A stretch of 64,000 nucleotides of DNA. Origin: JADJOM01 sp046327715. GTDB lineage: Bacteria; Gemmatimonadota; Gemmatimonadetes; Gemmatimonadales; GWC2-71-9. Shown here piece by piece: positions 7,938-16,697 of this stretch (the first letter of the stretch is position 1; each line of letters starts with the position of its first letter). The notes under the pieces were generated by a model that saw nothing but the letters and a program-made list of their open reading frames with translations, had not been told where the DNA came from and made no database searches. Both the position numbers and the translations under genes were made by a program. Where the stretch lies: contig JAXLXY010000003.1 in the NCBI GenBank assembly GCA_046327715.1, positions 1 to 64,000 on the forward strand, in the 5' to 3' direction.

Positions 7938-9191
7938 ATGCCTACCGCCCTGCCAGCCGGTCTTGCCGCATGGCTGTGCGCCGGCGCCCTGGCGCCGCTG
8001 GCCGCGCAGGCGGGCGATCGGGTACACCTGATGGGGCAGGGCATCGCGAGCGTGACCCGGGTCGATCCCGTGCCGGGGGGCGGCCGGCTGACGGAGGGAC
8101 GGCTGGTGCAGCCCCTCCTGATGGCGCAGGCCACGCTGTTCGGCGGGCACCTGCGCGCCCTCGGCACCGTCGACCTCGAGGGGTGGACCATGCCGGACGG
8201 CGAACTCACCCCCGGCGGCTGGGGCGAGGGATTCAATGACCGGCGCCATCCGCACACCTACGCCCACGAGCTCATGGTCTCCGCGGTGGATCTGCTCGGG
8301 CGCCATGACGGCGCGGTACGGCTGTCGCTGAGCGTCGGCAAGGGATTCGCCCCCTTCGGTTCCGACGACCCGATGGGCCGGCCCACGCTCCGGTACCCGG
8401 TCAACCATCACCTGGCACAGATCCTGGAGCGCGCCGTGGCGATCGCGGCGGTCCGGACCGGGCCGGTGATCTTCGAGGGCGCACTGTTCAACGGCGACGA
8501 GCCGGAACGCCCCGGGCAGTGGCCCCGGTGGGGCCGGTTCGGTGATTCCTGGTCGGCGCGGGTCACGGTGCTCCCCGCCCCCTGTCTCGAGCTGTCCGCC
8601 TCGCGGGCCAAGGTGCATTCACCGGAGCACCGGCCGGGGGCCGGCACGGATGCCTGGAAGTGGCACGCCGCCGCGCGGCTGCAGCGCGCGGCCGCCGGTG
8701 GCCGCCTGTACGCGCTGGCCGAATGGGGACGCACCGAGGAGGCCGGCGGGTTCTTCGTCTTCCGCACGGTGCTGGCCGAGGCGGAGTGGCGACGCGGACC
8801 CCACCGGCCGTATTACCGGTTCGAGCGGAGCGACCGGCCCGAGGATCTCCGGGAACTGGACCTGTTCCGGTCGGTGCGGCCGCACCTGGAGAACGCCATC
8901 CTCGGGACCACGCGCTTCACGCTGCACACGGTGGGGTATGGCTTCGAGCGGGAAGCCGGCGTCGGCACGCTGGCGGTCCAGCCTTTCGTGGAGGCCACCC
9001 TCGGCCGGGCGCGGCCGACCATGGGGGGCGTCCTGACCCCGGAGATCCTGTACGGAACCGACCGGGTGCGCTCGGTGACGGCGGGAGTCCGCCTGAGCTG
9101 GGGGCTGGCCGGGCATCGAATGGGCCGCTACGGCGGGCTGCTCGAGCCAGCGGACGGTCACACCATGGAGGGGGGCGGACATGCACACTGA
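7938..9191 (+). CDS. Secreted protein, possible outer-membrane beta-barrel, unknown function
   Basis: I do not recognise the family. The 417-residue product begins with a signal peptide (about residues 1-26, with an AAQA-type cleavage site). The rest has alternating polar/hydrophobic strands and many aromatic residues, for example HTVGYGFEREAGVG and VQPFVEATLGRARP near the end. This fits a barrel or surface protein, though the last residues (GGGHAH) are not a typical barrel C-terminus. The open frame runs further upstream through sdhB in another phase, but ATG 7938 is the first start that gives a signal peptide. The 3' end overlaps the next gene by 11 nt, so the two may be co-expressed. Function is inference only. 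Confidence 0.7.
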   Translation: MPTALPAGLAAWLCAGALAPLAAQAGDRVHLMGQGIASVTRVDPVPGGGRLTEGRLVQPLLMAQATLFGGHLRALGTVDLEGWTMPDGELTPGGWGEGFNDRRHPHTYAHELMVSAVDLLGRHDGAVRLSLSVGKGFAPFGSDDPMGRPTLRYPVNHHLAQILERAVAIAAVRTGPVIFEGALFNGDEPERPGQWPRWGRFGDSWSARVTVLPAPCLELSASRAKVHSPEHRPGAGTDAWKWHAAARLQRAAAGGRLYALAEWGRTEEAGGFFVFRTVLAEAEWRRGPHRPYYRFERSDRPEDLRELDLFRSVRPHLENAILGTTRFTLHTVGYGFEREAGVGTLAVQPFVEATLGRARPTMGGVLTPEILYGTDRVRSVTAGVRLSWGLAGHRMGRYGGLLEPADGHTMEGGGHAH

Positions 9192-10962
9192 GGCGATGTC
9201 TCGTCGGGTCCGGCGGCCGGGAAGGCGCCTGCCCCTGGCCCTCGCCACCCTCATCGGGCTGGCGTGCGGCGGGGGCGACTCAGGTGGCCCACGCGAGACC
9301 GGGGGCATTGCCCTCCAGGCGGGCGACGCCCAGACCGCGACGGTGGGGACGGCGCTGCAGCCCTACCGGGTGCTGGTGACCGATCCCAGGGGCCAGCCAC
9401 GTCCCGACGTGAAGGTCAGCTGGAGCCTCAAGAGCGGGGGCGGCGCGCTGGCCGCCGGCAGCAGCCAGACGGACGCCGCCGGGATCGCCGAAATGACCAG
9501 CACCCTGGGCACCATCGCGGGTCCCCAGGTGGTGCAGGCCAGCGCCCGGGGCTACACCGGCTCGCCGGTCGTCTTCTCCAGCACCGGGACGGCCGGGCCG
9601 CCGACAGGCCTGGTCAAGCTCAACGGCGACAACCAGACGACGTCCCGCTCGCAGGCGGTGCTCATCCCGCCCACGGTGCTCGTGACCGACGCCTATGGCA
9701 ACGGGGTCGGCGGGGTGACGATCGCGTGGGCGGTGCAGGCGGGCGGGGGCAGTGTCGGGGCACCCAGCAGCGTGAGTGGGCCGAGTGGCGCCGCCGCGAT
9801 CGCGTGGACGCTCGGGGCCACGCCAGGGACCAACCTGCTCGATGCCAGCCTCCCCGGGGATACCACCGTGACGTTCGCGGCGCTGGGGGTGGCCGCCTTC
9901 AGCGTCGACGGCGGGGGCAACAACGTCGTGGACCGGTACACCTCCGACCTCTGGGTGGCCGACGGCTACGCCTACACCGGCACGTGGGGCTTCCGTGGCG
10001 CCTTCGGCAACGCGGTGAAGGTCTGGCAGCTCGACCCCGGGGGGGCCCCGGTCCTCGCCGACTCGATCATCACCCCCGGCATCTCCACGGTCAGTGACCT
10101 CGAGGTCTCTCCCGACGGGCAGTGGCTGGTCTTCACCAGCGAGGGCGGCGCCAATCGCGGGATCCATGTCTATGAGCTGACCAGCCCGGGCGTGGCCGTC
10201 AGCCGGGCGGCGTTGCCGAACAGCAATGGACTCCACACCGGGGCGCTCGCGGTCATCGGGGGAACGCTCTACGCCTTCGCGGCCCAGGATCCGCCCGGCT
10301 GCGCGCTCAAGATCTACGATCTCTCGTCCGCTGCCGGCGGCACCATCACCGTGGCCAGCAGCACCACGATCCCGGACAACTACTGCATCCACGACACCTT
10401 CGTCCGGGATGGGTACGCGTTCGTCTTCGCGTGGGATGAAGGGCTCTACATCTTCGACGTCGGCAATGGGTCCCACGGGGGCTCCCCGCTCAGCCCGGTG
10501 CAGATCAGCAAGACCGGCAGCCCCTCGAACCTCAAGTTCGGCGGGGAGACCCACAATGGCTGGTGGTTCCACAATCCGGTGAGCGGCGAGCAGAAGTACC
10601 TGTTCATCGGCGAGGAAGGCCCCGGCGCGGTCGGGAGCTCCTCCAGCGGCGACATCCACGTCGTCGACGTGTCCGACCTGGCCCACCCGGTGGAGGTGGC
10701 GTCGTTCCGGCTGGCCGGGGCGGGGACCCACAACTTCTGGGTGGACGAGCCCAACCAGCGGCTCTACGCGGCGTACTACAACGGCGGGGTGGTGGCGCTC
10801 GATATCTCCGGCGTGCTCTCCGGCAACCTGTCCAACCGGATCGTTGCCCAGGTCCGTCCCGGCGGCAGCGGCAACACGTATGTCTGGGGGGTGATGCTCT
10901 ATGGCGGCTCCCTCTACGCGAGCGACATGATTTCGGGGCTCTGGCAACTCGGCCTGCCCTGA
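9181..10962 (+). CDS. Lipoprotein with two Ig-like domains and an LVIVD-like propeller
   Basis: The 593-residue product has a lipoprotein signal with lipobox GLAC followed by GGGDSGG. Two tandem bacterial Ig-like (Big_1/invasin-type) domains follow at about residues 40-130 and 135-225; each has a VTD..G....DV/GV..W segment and ends in a VxFxxxG strand. From about residue 230 come repeated blade-like units such as DLWVADGYAYTGTW, VSDLEVSPDGQWLVF and IHVVDVSDLAHPVEVASF, typical of LVIVD/choice-of-anchor propellers. It is probably anchored in the outer membrane and acts in adhesion or binding. The start at 9181 has GGAGGGGG upstream; ATG 9196 is an alternative. A terminator follows. Confidence 0.82.
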   Translation: MHTEAMSRRVRRPGRRLPLALATLIGLACGGGDSGGPRETGGIALQAGDAQTATVGTALQPYRVLVTDPRGQPRPDVKVSWSLKSGGGALAAGSSQTDAAGIAEMTSTLGTIAGPQVVQASARGYTGSPVVFSSTGTAGPPTGLVKLNGDNQTTSRSQAVLIPPTVLVTDAYGNGVGGVTIAWAVQAGGGSVGAPSSVSGPSGAAAIAWTLGATPGTNLLDASLPGDTTVTFAALGVAAFSVDGGGNNVVDRYTSDLWVADGYAYTGTWGFRGAFGNAVKVWQLDPGGAPVLADSIITPGISTVSDLEVSPDGQWLVFTSEGGANRGIHVYELTSPGVAVSRAALPNSNGLHTGALAVIGGTLYAFAAQDPPGCALKIYDLSSAAGGTITVASSTTIPDNYCIHDTFVRDGYAFVFAWDEGLYIFDVGNGSHGGSPLSPVQISKTGSPSNLKFGGETHNGWWFHNPVSGEQKYLFIGEEGPGAVGSSSSGDIHVVDVSDLAHPVEVASFRLAGAGTHNFWVDEPNQRLYAAYYNGGVVALDISGVLSGNLSNRIVAQVRPGGSGNTYVWGVMLYGGSLYASDMISGLWQLGLP

Positions 10963-10996
10963 ATCGGAGAGGCCGGCGGGCGGTCGACGCCTGGGG

Positions 10997-11022
10997 GAGG
11001 GGCGGCCGCCGGGCCGCCCCTC
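10997..11022 (+). terminator. Terminator hairpin after the lipoprotein gene
   Basis: A perfect 11-bp stem (10997-11007 with 11012-11022) has a GCCG loop and is followed by a pyrimidine-rich TTCGCTTCC. Confidence 0.6.
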
Positions 11023-11195
11023 TTCGCTTCCGTGAAGATTTTGCCGGTCCCCGGTCCCCGCGGCCGCGTTGCCCCCACGAACGTCCCATCCTGGCGCGAA
11101 CTTCGGGTCATTGCCCTGGAATTGACGGCGGACTGACGCCCCGTCCCCATCTTGGGCCCCCGTGATGACCCCCATTCCGCGCCCAGGGAGGGCAG

Positions 11196-11546
11196 GTGAG
11201 CCGGTGGAGTGATATCATCCTTGCCCGACGGGGCGGGAACTCGCCCGAGGAGGGAAACGGGGGCCCGTGGGGTCCGTGGTATCCCGTGCCCAGCTCGGCC
11301 GGGATCCTCGTACGGGTGCGCCGCGCCCGCATCTCCCCGGAGGGCGAGCGGGAGCTCTACTCCTGGTCGTACGAGTTCAAGTCGCAGCTTCCGCGGGCCA
11401 TCAGCTTCCAGTACAAGGTGCATCCCAATCGGGACGGGCCCTTCGACCGCGTGGTCCGGCGGATCGTGGCCGGCGAGGTGGTGCGGGGCTCCGTGATCCT
11501 GCCGACGGCCGGTCCGGTCTGGATCGACGCGCGCCTGATCGGTTGA
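11196..11546 (+). CDS. Hypothetical protein, 116 residues
   Basis: I do not recognise this protein. It has no signal peptide, no membrane segment and no cysteine. The N-terminal third is rich in Gly, Pro and Trp (GGPWGPWYPVPSS). The middle has charged beta-like segments (VRVRRARISPEGERELYSWSYEF), and the end looks like a folded beta domain (GEVVRGSVILPTAGPVWIDARLIG). Third codon positions are strongly G/C, which supports coding. The GTG start has GGGAGG at good spacing. It stands alone between two secreted-protein genes with about 230 bp of leader region in front. Confidence 0.65.
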   Translation: MSRWSDIILARRGGNSPEEGNGGPWGPWYPVPSSAGILVRVRRARISPEGERELYSWSYEFKSQLPRAISFQYKVHPNRDGPFDRVVRRIVAGEVVRGSVILPTAGPVWIDARLIG

Positions 11547-11600
11547 CCGCCGGGCCGGGCGGGCGGAGATTCGCTCTGTCCCCAGCCCAGGAACCTCGCC

Positions 11601-12785
11601 GTGCCGCGTCCCGCCCTCCTCTTGCCCTTCGTGCTGCCCGCCCTCCTGGTCGCGCGGCTTCCCGCCCAGGCCGCGACCGACAGCGCCTGGGGTGCGGCCA
11701 CGGCGGCCTTCGACCGGCTGCTCCAGGCGGACAGCGTCGTGGGCGGAAGCCTGGCCCTGGTCCGCGACGGACGCATCGTGCGGCGGCACGACGCCGGAAT
11801 GCAGGACCGGGCCGCGCAGCGCGCCATGGGGCCGCGGGCCATCCTCCACTGGGGCTCGATCACCAAGACCCTCACCGCCGTGGCGATCCTCGGCCTCCGC
11901 GACCGCGGCCTGCTCTCCCTCGACGATCCGATCACCCGGTGGGTCCCCGAGCTGCGCCAGGTGCACAACCCGTTCGGCGCGATGGACCACCTCACGCTCC
12001 GGATGCTGCTCTCCCACTCCTCCGGCCTGCAGAACCCGACCTGGCCCTACCGCCGATATGTCGCGTGGGAGCCGTTCGAACCCACCCGGTGGGAGCAGCT
12101 CGTGAGCATGATGCCCTACCAGGAGATCCTCTTCCCGCCCGGCTCGCGGTTCGGCTACAGCAACCCGGCGTACATCTACCTGGCCCGGGTCATCGAGGCG
12201 GTGACCGGCGACCCGTACCAGTCCTACATCTACAAGAACCTGTGGATTCCGCTGGGACTGTCCGAGAGCTCCTTCGGGGCGACGCCGTGGCACCTCCGCG
12301 AGTTCCGTTCCAGCAACTACACGCTGGTCCGCGACAGCGCCGGCCGGGAACGGATCGTGGACAACGGCCCGGAGTTCGACCCGGGGATCACCATCCCGAA
12401 CGGGGGGTGGAACGCGCCGGTGACGGACCTGGCCCGGTGGATGGCCTTCCTGAGTGGCGCGGCGGGGGCGGATACCGCGCTCCGGCGGCGCTTCGACATG
12501 GTGCTGGGCCGGGCCACCCTGGAGGAAATGTGGCGACCGGTGGTCCCGGTCGGGGACGGGGCCGAAGAATCGATGGGTCTCGGCTTCTTCCTGCGACGGC
12601 AGGGACCCGTCACCCTGGTGGGGCACACCGGGGAACAGGCGGGCTTTCGCTCGTTCCTGTATTTCAACCCGGTGACGCGGGTCGGAGTGATCGGCTGCGT
12701 CAACACCACAAACGACGCCCGCCCCGGGGACTCGGGGCGGGCGTTCCGCCAGGCGATGCTGGCGGCGGTCAGCCTGCTGCGCTGA
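11601..12785 (+). CDS. Serine hydrolase of the beta-lactamase class C / PBP4* family
   Basis: A secreted penicillin-binding-protein-like hydrolase of 394 residues with a signal peptide (about 1-24, ending LPAQA). The three active-site elements are Ser86-Ile-Thr-Lys89 (SxxK), Tyr186-Ser-Asn (YSN) and a C-terminal HTG in VGHTGEQAGFR. This family includes esterases, D-aminopeptidases and carboxypeptidases, and most members are not resistance enzymes; the substrate cannot be told here. The GTG start at 11601 has AGGA 8 nt upstream. The gene converges with the M1 peptidase gene, with only 3 bp between stops and no terminator visible. Confidence 0.88.
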   Translation: MPRPALLLPFVLPALLVARLPAQAATDSAWGAATAAFDRLLQADSVVGGSLALVRDGRIVRRHDAGMQDRAAQRAMGPRAILHWGSITKTLTAVAILGLRDRGLLSLDDPITRWVPELRQVHNPFGAMDHLTLRMLLSHSSGLQNPTWPYRRYVAWEPFEPTRWEQLVSMMPYQEILFPPGSRFGYSNPAYIYLARVIEAVTGDPYQSYIYKNLWIPLGLSESSFGATPWHLREFRSSNYTLVRDSAGRERIVDNGPEFDPGITIPNGGWNAPVTDLARWMAFLSGAAGADTALRRRFDMVLGRATLEEMWRPVVPVGDGAEESMGLGFFLRRQGPVTLVGHTGEQAGFRSFLYFNPVTRVGVIGCVNTTNDARPGDSGRAFRQAMLAAVSLLR

Positions 12786-12788
12786 GCC

Positions 12789-14792
12789 TCAGCTGGCGGC
12801 CTTCCAGCCGTTGTTCCGCGGGTTCACGTCGGGGAACTGGCCGTCGGCGTTGACCTGGGCCGCGGTCACCGGCTTGTCGGTCGGGATCACCGCCGTGTAC
12901 TTGTCACCCTTGTACCAGATCTCCACCGGGTACTTGAAGACCTGCGTGGTCCCGTCGCCGAAGGTGAGGGTGAGCTCGACCGGCATCACCTGCTGGCCCA
13001 CGTTCCGCAGCACCACCTGCACCTGGCCGCCCCGCGGGGTCACCGACTCCACCGCCTGGTCGAGCGCCGCGGTGGTGTAGAACCAGCCCCGCCAGAACCA
13101 GTCGAGGTCGCGGCCGCTCAGGTCGGCGATGGTGCGGAAGAAATCGGCCGGCTGCGGATGCTTGAAGGCCCAGCGGCGGGTGTACTCCCGGAACGCGGCG
13201 TCGAAGACGTCGGCGCCGAGCACCTTGTTCCGCAGGACATAGAGCCCCATCGCCGGCTTGATGTACGCCAGGGCGCCGAGGTTGCCCTCGGTGCGGTACC
13301 GGTTGGCGTAGGTCATGATCGGCTGGGCGGTCGGGGCCTGGTCGTTCATCAGCACGAACATCCCCTCGCCCTGGCGGCGGCGGGTGTCGTCGCGCTTGAA
13401 GTACCCTTCCTCGGAGAAGATGTTGATGAACGTGTTGAATCCCTCGTCCATCCACGCGTAGCGCCGCTCATCCGACCCGACGACCATCGGGTACCACATG
13501 TGCCCGATCTCGTGGGTGACGACCGCGTAGAGCCCTTCCTTGCTGTCGTCGTTGGCCTCCATGGCCACCATGGGGTATTCCATGCCGGAGACCGGCCCCT
13601 CGACCGCCGAAATCTGCGGGTAGGGATAGCGGAACCAGCGGGTGCTGTATTCCTGGATGGAATAGCGGCTCATGTCCGCGGCGTCCTGCCAGGTGGCCTT
13701 GGCCGCCGGACGGTAGTACGCCTGGGCCAGGATCCCCTCCCAGCCGCTCGCGTCCCACAGGTACTCCGGGCTCGCGGCCCAGGCCACGTCCCGGACGTTC
13801 TCCGCCTTGAAGCGCCAGGTCAGCATCCCGTCCTTCCGGGGCCGGGCCGCGCCAGAGGCCAGCTCCGCCTCGGTGATGATCCGCGTGATCGTGTCGCTCT
13901 TCACCGCCGCCGCGAGCCGGGCGCGCTGGGTGGCGGTCAGGACCTCGAGGGGATTCTGGAGCACCCCGGTGCCGGCGACGATATACCCGGCCGGCAGCGT
14001 GACCTCGTAGTCGAAGGTGCCGTACTCCAGGTAGAACTCGCCCTGGCCCAGGTACTGGAGGGTGTTCCAGCCGTGCACGTCATCATAGACGCACATGCGC
14101 GGGTACCACTGGGCCAGCTCGTAGAGGGTCCCGTCGCGGCCCATGCGGTCGGCGCCGTGGTCGGGAATGTTGAAGGCGTAGCCCAGGTCGAGAATCGCGA
14201 CCGCGCCCGGGGGCAGCGGCGTGGGGAGCTGCACCTCCATCATGGTATCGTCCACCCGGGTCTTCACGGGCAGCGGGCGCGGCGCGAGCTGTCCCACCCG
14301 GCCGCGGCTGGGGCGCAGGCCCGACTCGAGCGCCTGGGTCATGCCCGTGATCTCGAAGCCGCCGTCGAAGTTGGCCCCGCCGAACCGGCTCTCCTGCGCA
14401 TTCAGGTACGACCCGACGCTGTTCTTCCGGAACAGGTTCTGGTCCAGCTGCATCCAGACCCGGGTCAGCGTGTCGGGGGAGTTATTGGTGTACCGGATGG
14501 TGACGTGCCCGCGGAGCCGCCGGGCGGCGGTGTCGAGCGTGGCCTTGATCACGTAATCTGCCCGCTGCTGCCAGTAGGCCCGGCCCGGGGCGCCATCGGC
14601 ACGACGCAGGTCACTGGCCTCGGGCAGGGCCAGGGGGCTGAACATGCCCGTGTCGGCGACGGGGGCCCGGAGTTCCCGCTGCGCGGCGGCGGCCGGACGC
14701 GGACCGCCTGGGGCGGCGGGCGTCGGGGGAGGCGGAGGATTCTGGGCGGCGAGCGGGAGGGCCAGGAGCACTGAGAAGAAAAGCGATCGCAT
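12789..14792 (-). CDS. Secreted M1-family metallopeptidase
   Basis: A zinc aminopeptidase-like enzyme of 667 residues with a signal peptide (1-16, ending LAAQ) and a Pro/Ala-rich linker to about residue 40. The zinc site is His427-Glu-Ile-Gly-His431 followed 18 residues later by Glu450 (WMDEGFN), the exact M1 spacing. The substrate-binding GxMEN motif appears as GMEYP, a variant common in secreted M1 proteins of this type. It probably digests peptides in the periplasm or outside the cell. A C-terminal beta domain follows the catalytic domain (VTPRGGQVQVVLRNVG onwards). Confidence 0.93.
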   Translation of the reverse strand: MRSLFFSVLLALPLAAQNPPPPPTPAAPGGPRPAAAAQRELRAPVADTGMFSPLALPEASDLRRADGAPGRAYWQQRADYVIKATLDTAARRLRGHVTIRYTNNSPDTLTRVWMQLDQNLFRKNSVGSYLNAQESRFGGANFDGGFEITGMTQALESGLRPSRGRVGQLAPRPLPVKTRVDDTMMEVQLPTPLPPGAVAILDLGYAFNIPDHGADRMGRDGTLYELAQWYPRMCVYDDVHGWNTLQYLGQGEFYLEYGTFDYEVTLPAGYIVAGTGVLQNPLEVLTATQRARLAAAVKSDTITRIITEAELASGAARPRKDGMLTWRFKAENVRDVAWAASPEYLWDASGWEGILAQAYYRPAAKATWQDAADMSRYSIQEYSTRWFRYPYPQISAVEGPVSGMEYPMVAMEANDDSKEGLYAVVTHEIGHMWYPMVVGSDERRYAWMDEGFNTFINIFSEEGYFKRDDTRRRQGEGMFVLMNDQAPTAQPIMTYANRYRTEGNLGALAYIKPAMGLYVLRNKVLGADVFDAAFREYTRRWAFKHPQPADFFRTIADLSGRDLDWFWRGWFYTTAALDQAVESVTPRGGQVQVVLRNVGQQVMPVELTLTFGDGTTQVFKYPVEIWYKGDKYTAVIPTDKPVTAAQVNADGQFPDVNPRNNGWKAAS

Positions 14793-14844
14793 GCGTCATC
14801 CTGAGAGCCGGTGGAGGCGGGAACCCTTCCCGCCGGGTTGGCGA

Positions 14845-14850
14845 AATCTA
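14845..14850 (-). promoter_or_regulatory. -10-like element for the M1 peptidase gene
   Basis: On the minus strand TAGATT (within TTAGATTTCG) lies about 52 nt before the ATG. No clear -35 is present at normal spacing, so this rests mainly on similarity to the other TAnnTT elements in the window. Confidence 0.3.
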
Positions 14851-14911
14851 ACCGGCCTACGGGGGTGGTGCCGCCGGGGATTCCGCGGTGTTCCCCTGTC
14901 CAATCCGGGGC

Positions 14912-14918
14912 TACTTTG
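14912..14918 (+). promoter_or_regulatory. -10-like element directly before the FHA gene
   Basis: TACTTTG ends 5 nt before the ATG at 14924, and the TACTTT hexamer is 6 nt away. This is another candidate leaderless start. There is no Shine-Dalgarno between it and the ATG. Confidence 0.35.
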
Positions 14919-14923
14919 TCGCC

Positions 14924-15796
14924 ATGGGGATCATGCAACGTCTGTCGGGGGCGTTCGGCCCGCGGGTCGCGGAGCGGCCGCTCGAGCTGGTGCGCGGGCC
15001 CAAGCGGTGGCCGCTGGGCCGCCGCCCGCTCGCGATCGGCCGCGCGCCGGAGTCCGACATCGTCATCCCGGGCGAACAGGTCTCACGTCTGCATGCCTGG
15101 ATCGTCCCCGCCGCCGACGGCGCGTTCGTCGTGGACCAGAGCCGGCTCGGCACCCTGGTCAACGGCGAGCGGATCGGCGCACCCTGCCCCCTGCGCCCCG
15201 GCGACGAGCTCCAGATCGGCGAGATCCGGTACCAGGTGGCCCTGGCGAACGCGGCGGCCGTGGGGCGCGCCCCGGTCGGTGGGGTCGGCCGGGTGGCCCA
15301 ATGGCTCCGCCGCTATGGCCCCTCCGAGGTCCTCGGCACGGTGGCCTCGGTCGGGACGGCGGTCGGGGTGCAGCAGCTGACCGGGAGCCTCGCGGCGGCC
15401 GCCTATGCCGGAGCCCTGGCGGAGGCCGTCGTGTTCTATGGGGTCATGTTCCTGCGGGAGAGTGTGCGCGAGGCCCATCAGGCGGGAATCCGGGGCCGCC
15501 CCTTCGGCTCGGTCGACCTCATCCCCGTCGGGAGGAGCCTGGTGCTGGAATTCGGCGCGGCCGAGAGCCTCGACCTCCTCGTCGTCCGCCCGGCCTGCAT
15601 GGCCTTCGGCCTCCAGCTGATCGGCGGCAACCTGGGCGGGCTCGTGGGCAAGCTGGCGGCCGACGTGGTGTTCTACGGCCCGGTCCTCGCCATCTACGAA
15701 TGGCGTATTGCCCGCGGCCGGGCCCGGGACCGCCAGGACCATCGGCGCCGGACAACCGCGGTGGGGCTGGAGCGTCCGGAAGACGTGGGAGACTGA
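14924..15796 (+). CDS. FHA domain protein with a duplicated membrane module
   Basis: The 290-residue protein has an N-terminal forkhead-associated domain (about residues 20-108), which binds phosphothreonine peptides: Gly39-Arg40, Ser54-Arg55 with His57, and Asn80 in LVNGERIG are the usual contact residues. The C-terminal half (about 133-262) is hydrophobic and made of two similar units. The first has VGVQQLTGSL then LAEAVVFYGVMFL; the second has FGLQLIGGNL then LAADVVFYGPVLA. I do not know a name for this module. The FHA head probably sits in the cytoplasm and links phospho-signalling to the membrane (inference). No kinase gene is adjacent. A bidirectional hairpin separates it from dcd. Confidence 0.8.
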   Translation: MGIMQRLSGAFGPRVAERPLELVRGPKRWPLGRRPLAIGRAPESDIVIPGEQVSRLHAWIVPAADGAFVVDQSRLGTLVNGERIGAPCPLRPGDELQIGEIRYQVALANAAAVGRAPVGGVGRVAQWLRRYGPSEVLGTVASVGTAVGVQQLTGSLAAAAYAGALAEAVVFYGVMFLRESVREAHQAGIRGRPFGSVDLIPVGRSLVLEFGAAESLDLLVVRPACMAFGLQLIGGNLGGLVGKLAADVVFYGPVLAIYEWRIARGRARDRQDHRRRTTAVGLERPEDVGD

Positions 15797-15830
15797 GGGC
15801 GCAGCCTGAGGGCGGTGGGGAGGAAAGTGG

Positions 15831-15856
15831 CGGGGCCCGGCGATGGCCGGGCCCCG
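15831..15856. terminator. Bidirectional terminator between the FHA gene and dcd
   Basis: A perfect 11-bp G+C stem (15831-15841 with 15846-15856) has a GATG loop and lies between two convergent genes. There is no U-tract on either side. Confidence 0.55.
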
Positions 15857-15889
15857 TGTGCGTTGTGGACAACTCTCTCCACATCACAA

Positions 15890-16468
15890 TCATAGTCTCG
15901 GGAGCGTGACCCCGGTCTGGCGCTGGTACTTGCCGGCCTTGTCCTTGTAGCTGGTCTCGCAGATGTCATCCGGCGCGGCCTCGAAGAACAGCACCTGACA
16001 GATCCCCTCGTTGGCATAAATCTTTGCCGGCAATGGGGTTGTATTGCTGATCTCGAGTGTCACGTGACCTTCCCACTCGGGCTCGAACGGGGTCACGTTG
16101 GTGATGATCCCGCAGCGGGCGTAGGTGGACTTTCCCACGCAGATCGTGAGTACGTTGCGGGGAATCCGGAAGTACTCGACCGATCGCGCGAGGGCGAAGC
16201 TGTTCGGCGGCACGATGCAGATGTCGCCCTCGAACTCCACGAAGCTCTTGCTGTCGAATTCCTTGGGGTCCACGATGGCCGAGAGGGCATTGGTGAAGAT
16301 CTTGAATTCGGGCGCCACCCGCATGTCGTAGCCGTAGGACGACACGCCGTAGGAGATGACCCGCCGGCCGGCCGCATCGACCTGCCGGACCTGGGCCTCG
16401 GTGAACGGCTCGATCATCCCGGTTTCCTTCGCCATGCGGCGGATCCAGCGGTCGGACTTGATGGTCAT
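15890..16468 (-). CDS. dcd: dCTP deaminase
   Basis: Dcd converts dCTP to dUTP, the first step of one route to dTTP; some relatives also hydrolyse dUTP. The product of 192 residues is the normal family size. Visible features are SSYGYDMRV, FALARSVEYFRIP, the catalytic segment GKSTYARCGIITNVTPFEPEWEG (Arg and Glu of the active site) and HVTLEISN. The start ATG at 16468 begins MTIKSDRWIRRMA, as in close homologues. The frame is open further upstream, but that extension is Pro/Arg-rich and not dcd-like. It is divergent from nuoA. Confidence 0.93.
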   Translation of the reverse strand: MTIKSDRWIRRMAKETGMIEPFTEAQVRQVDAAGRRVISYGVSSYGYDMRVAPEFKIFTNALSAIVDPKEFDSKSFVEFEGDICIVPPNSFALARSVEYFRIPRNVLTICVGKSTYARCGIITNVTPFEPEWEGHVTLEISNTTPLPAKIYANEGICQVLFFEAAPDDICETSYKDKAGKYQRQTGVTLPRL

Positions 16469-16529
16469 GGGCTTCGCAGACGGGGTGGCATGGGGTGGGC
16501 GCGGTCGGCGACCACGCGGTCGGGGGAGC

Positions 16530-16535
16530 AATATA
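16530..16535 (-). promoter_or_regulatory. -10-like element for dcd
   Basis: On the minus strand TATATT (within CGTATATTGC) lies about 61 nt before the dcd ATG. It is the most A+T-rich point in this G+C-rich spacer. No recognisable -35 was found. Confidence 0.35.
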
Positions 16536-16629
16536 CGCCCGACGGGCCGGTGGGCGAGGGGCGGGACCGTCCAGCGGCCGGGACACGGGGGTTGTCCGAA
16601 GTCCCGGCCGCCGAGCATGAGGGGTACCA

Positions 16630-16635
16630 TAACTT
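16630..16635 (+). promoter_or_regulatory. -10-like element for the nuo operon
   Basis: TAACTT (within CATAACTTCG) lies 62 nt before the nuoA ATG. It resembles the mdh -10 (TAACTTTA). No -35 at 16-19 bp stands out. Confidence 0.35.
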
Positions 16636-16697
16636 CGCGCCAGTCATTACTATCGTGGCGCCCCAGAGTGAAGGAATTCACCAGCGAGGCCCCCTCC

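Larger units (their letters stand above)
16469..16697. promoter_or_regulatory. Divergent intergenic region dcd / nuoA
   Basis: This 229-bp spacer separates dcd from the 14-gene nuo operon and must hold both promoters. I see a TATATT element facing dcd and a TAACTT element facing nuoA. No repeated operator or known regulator site is evident to me. Confidence 0.5.

Noticed and set aside
10914..12626. Long minus-strand open frame opposite the serine hydrolase gene
   Set aside because: The plus-strand gene has all three active-site motifs and a signal peptide; the minus-strand product is low-complexity Arg/Gly/Pro.
11601..12785. A beta-lactamase resistance gene
   Set aside because: SxxK, YSN and HTG occur in many esterases and peptidases of this family; nothing here specifies beta-lactams.
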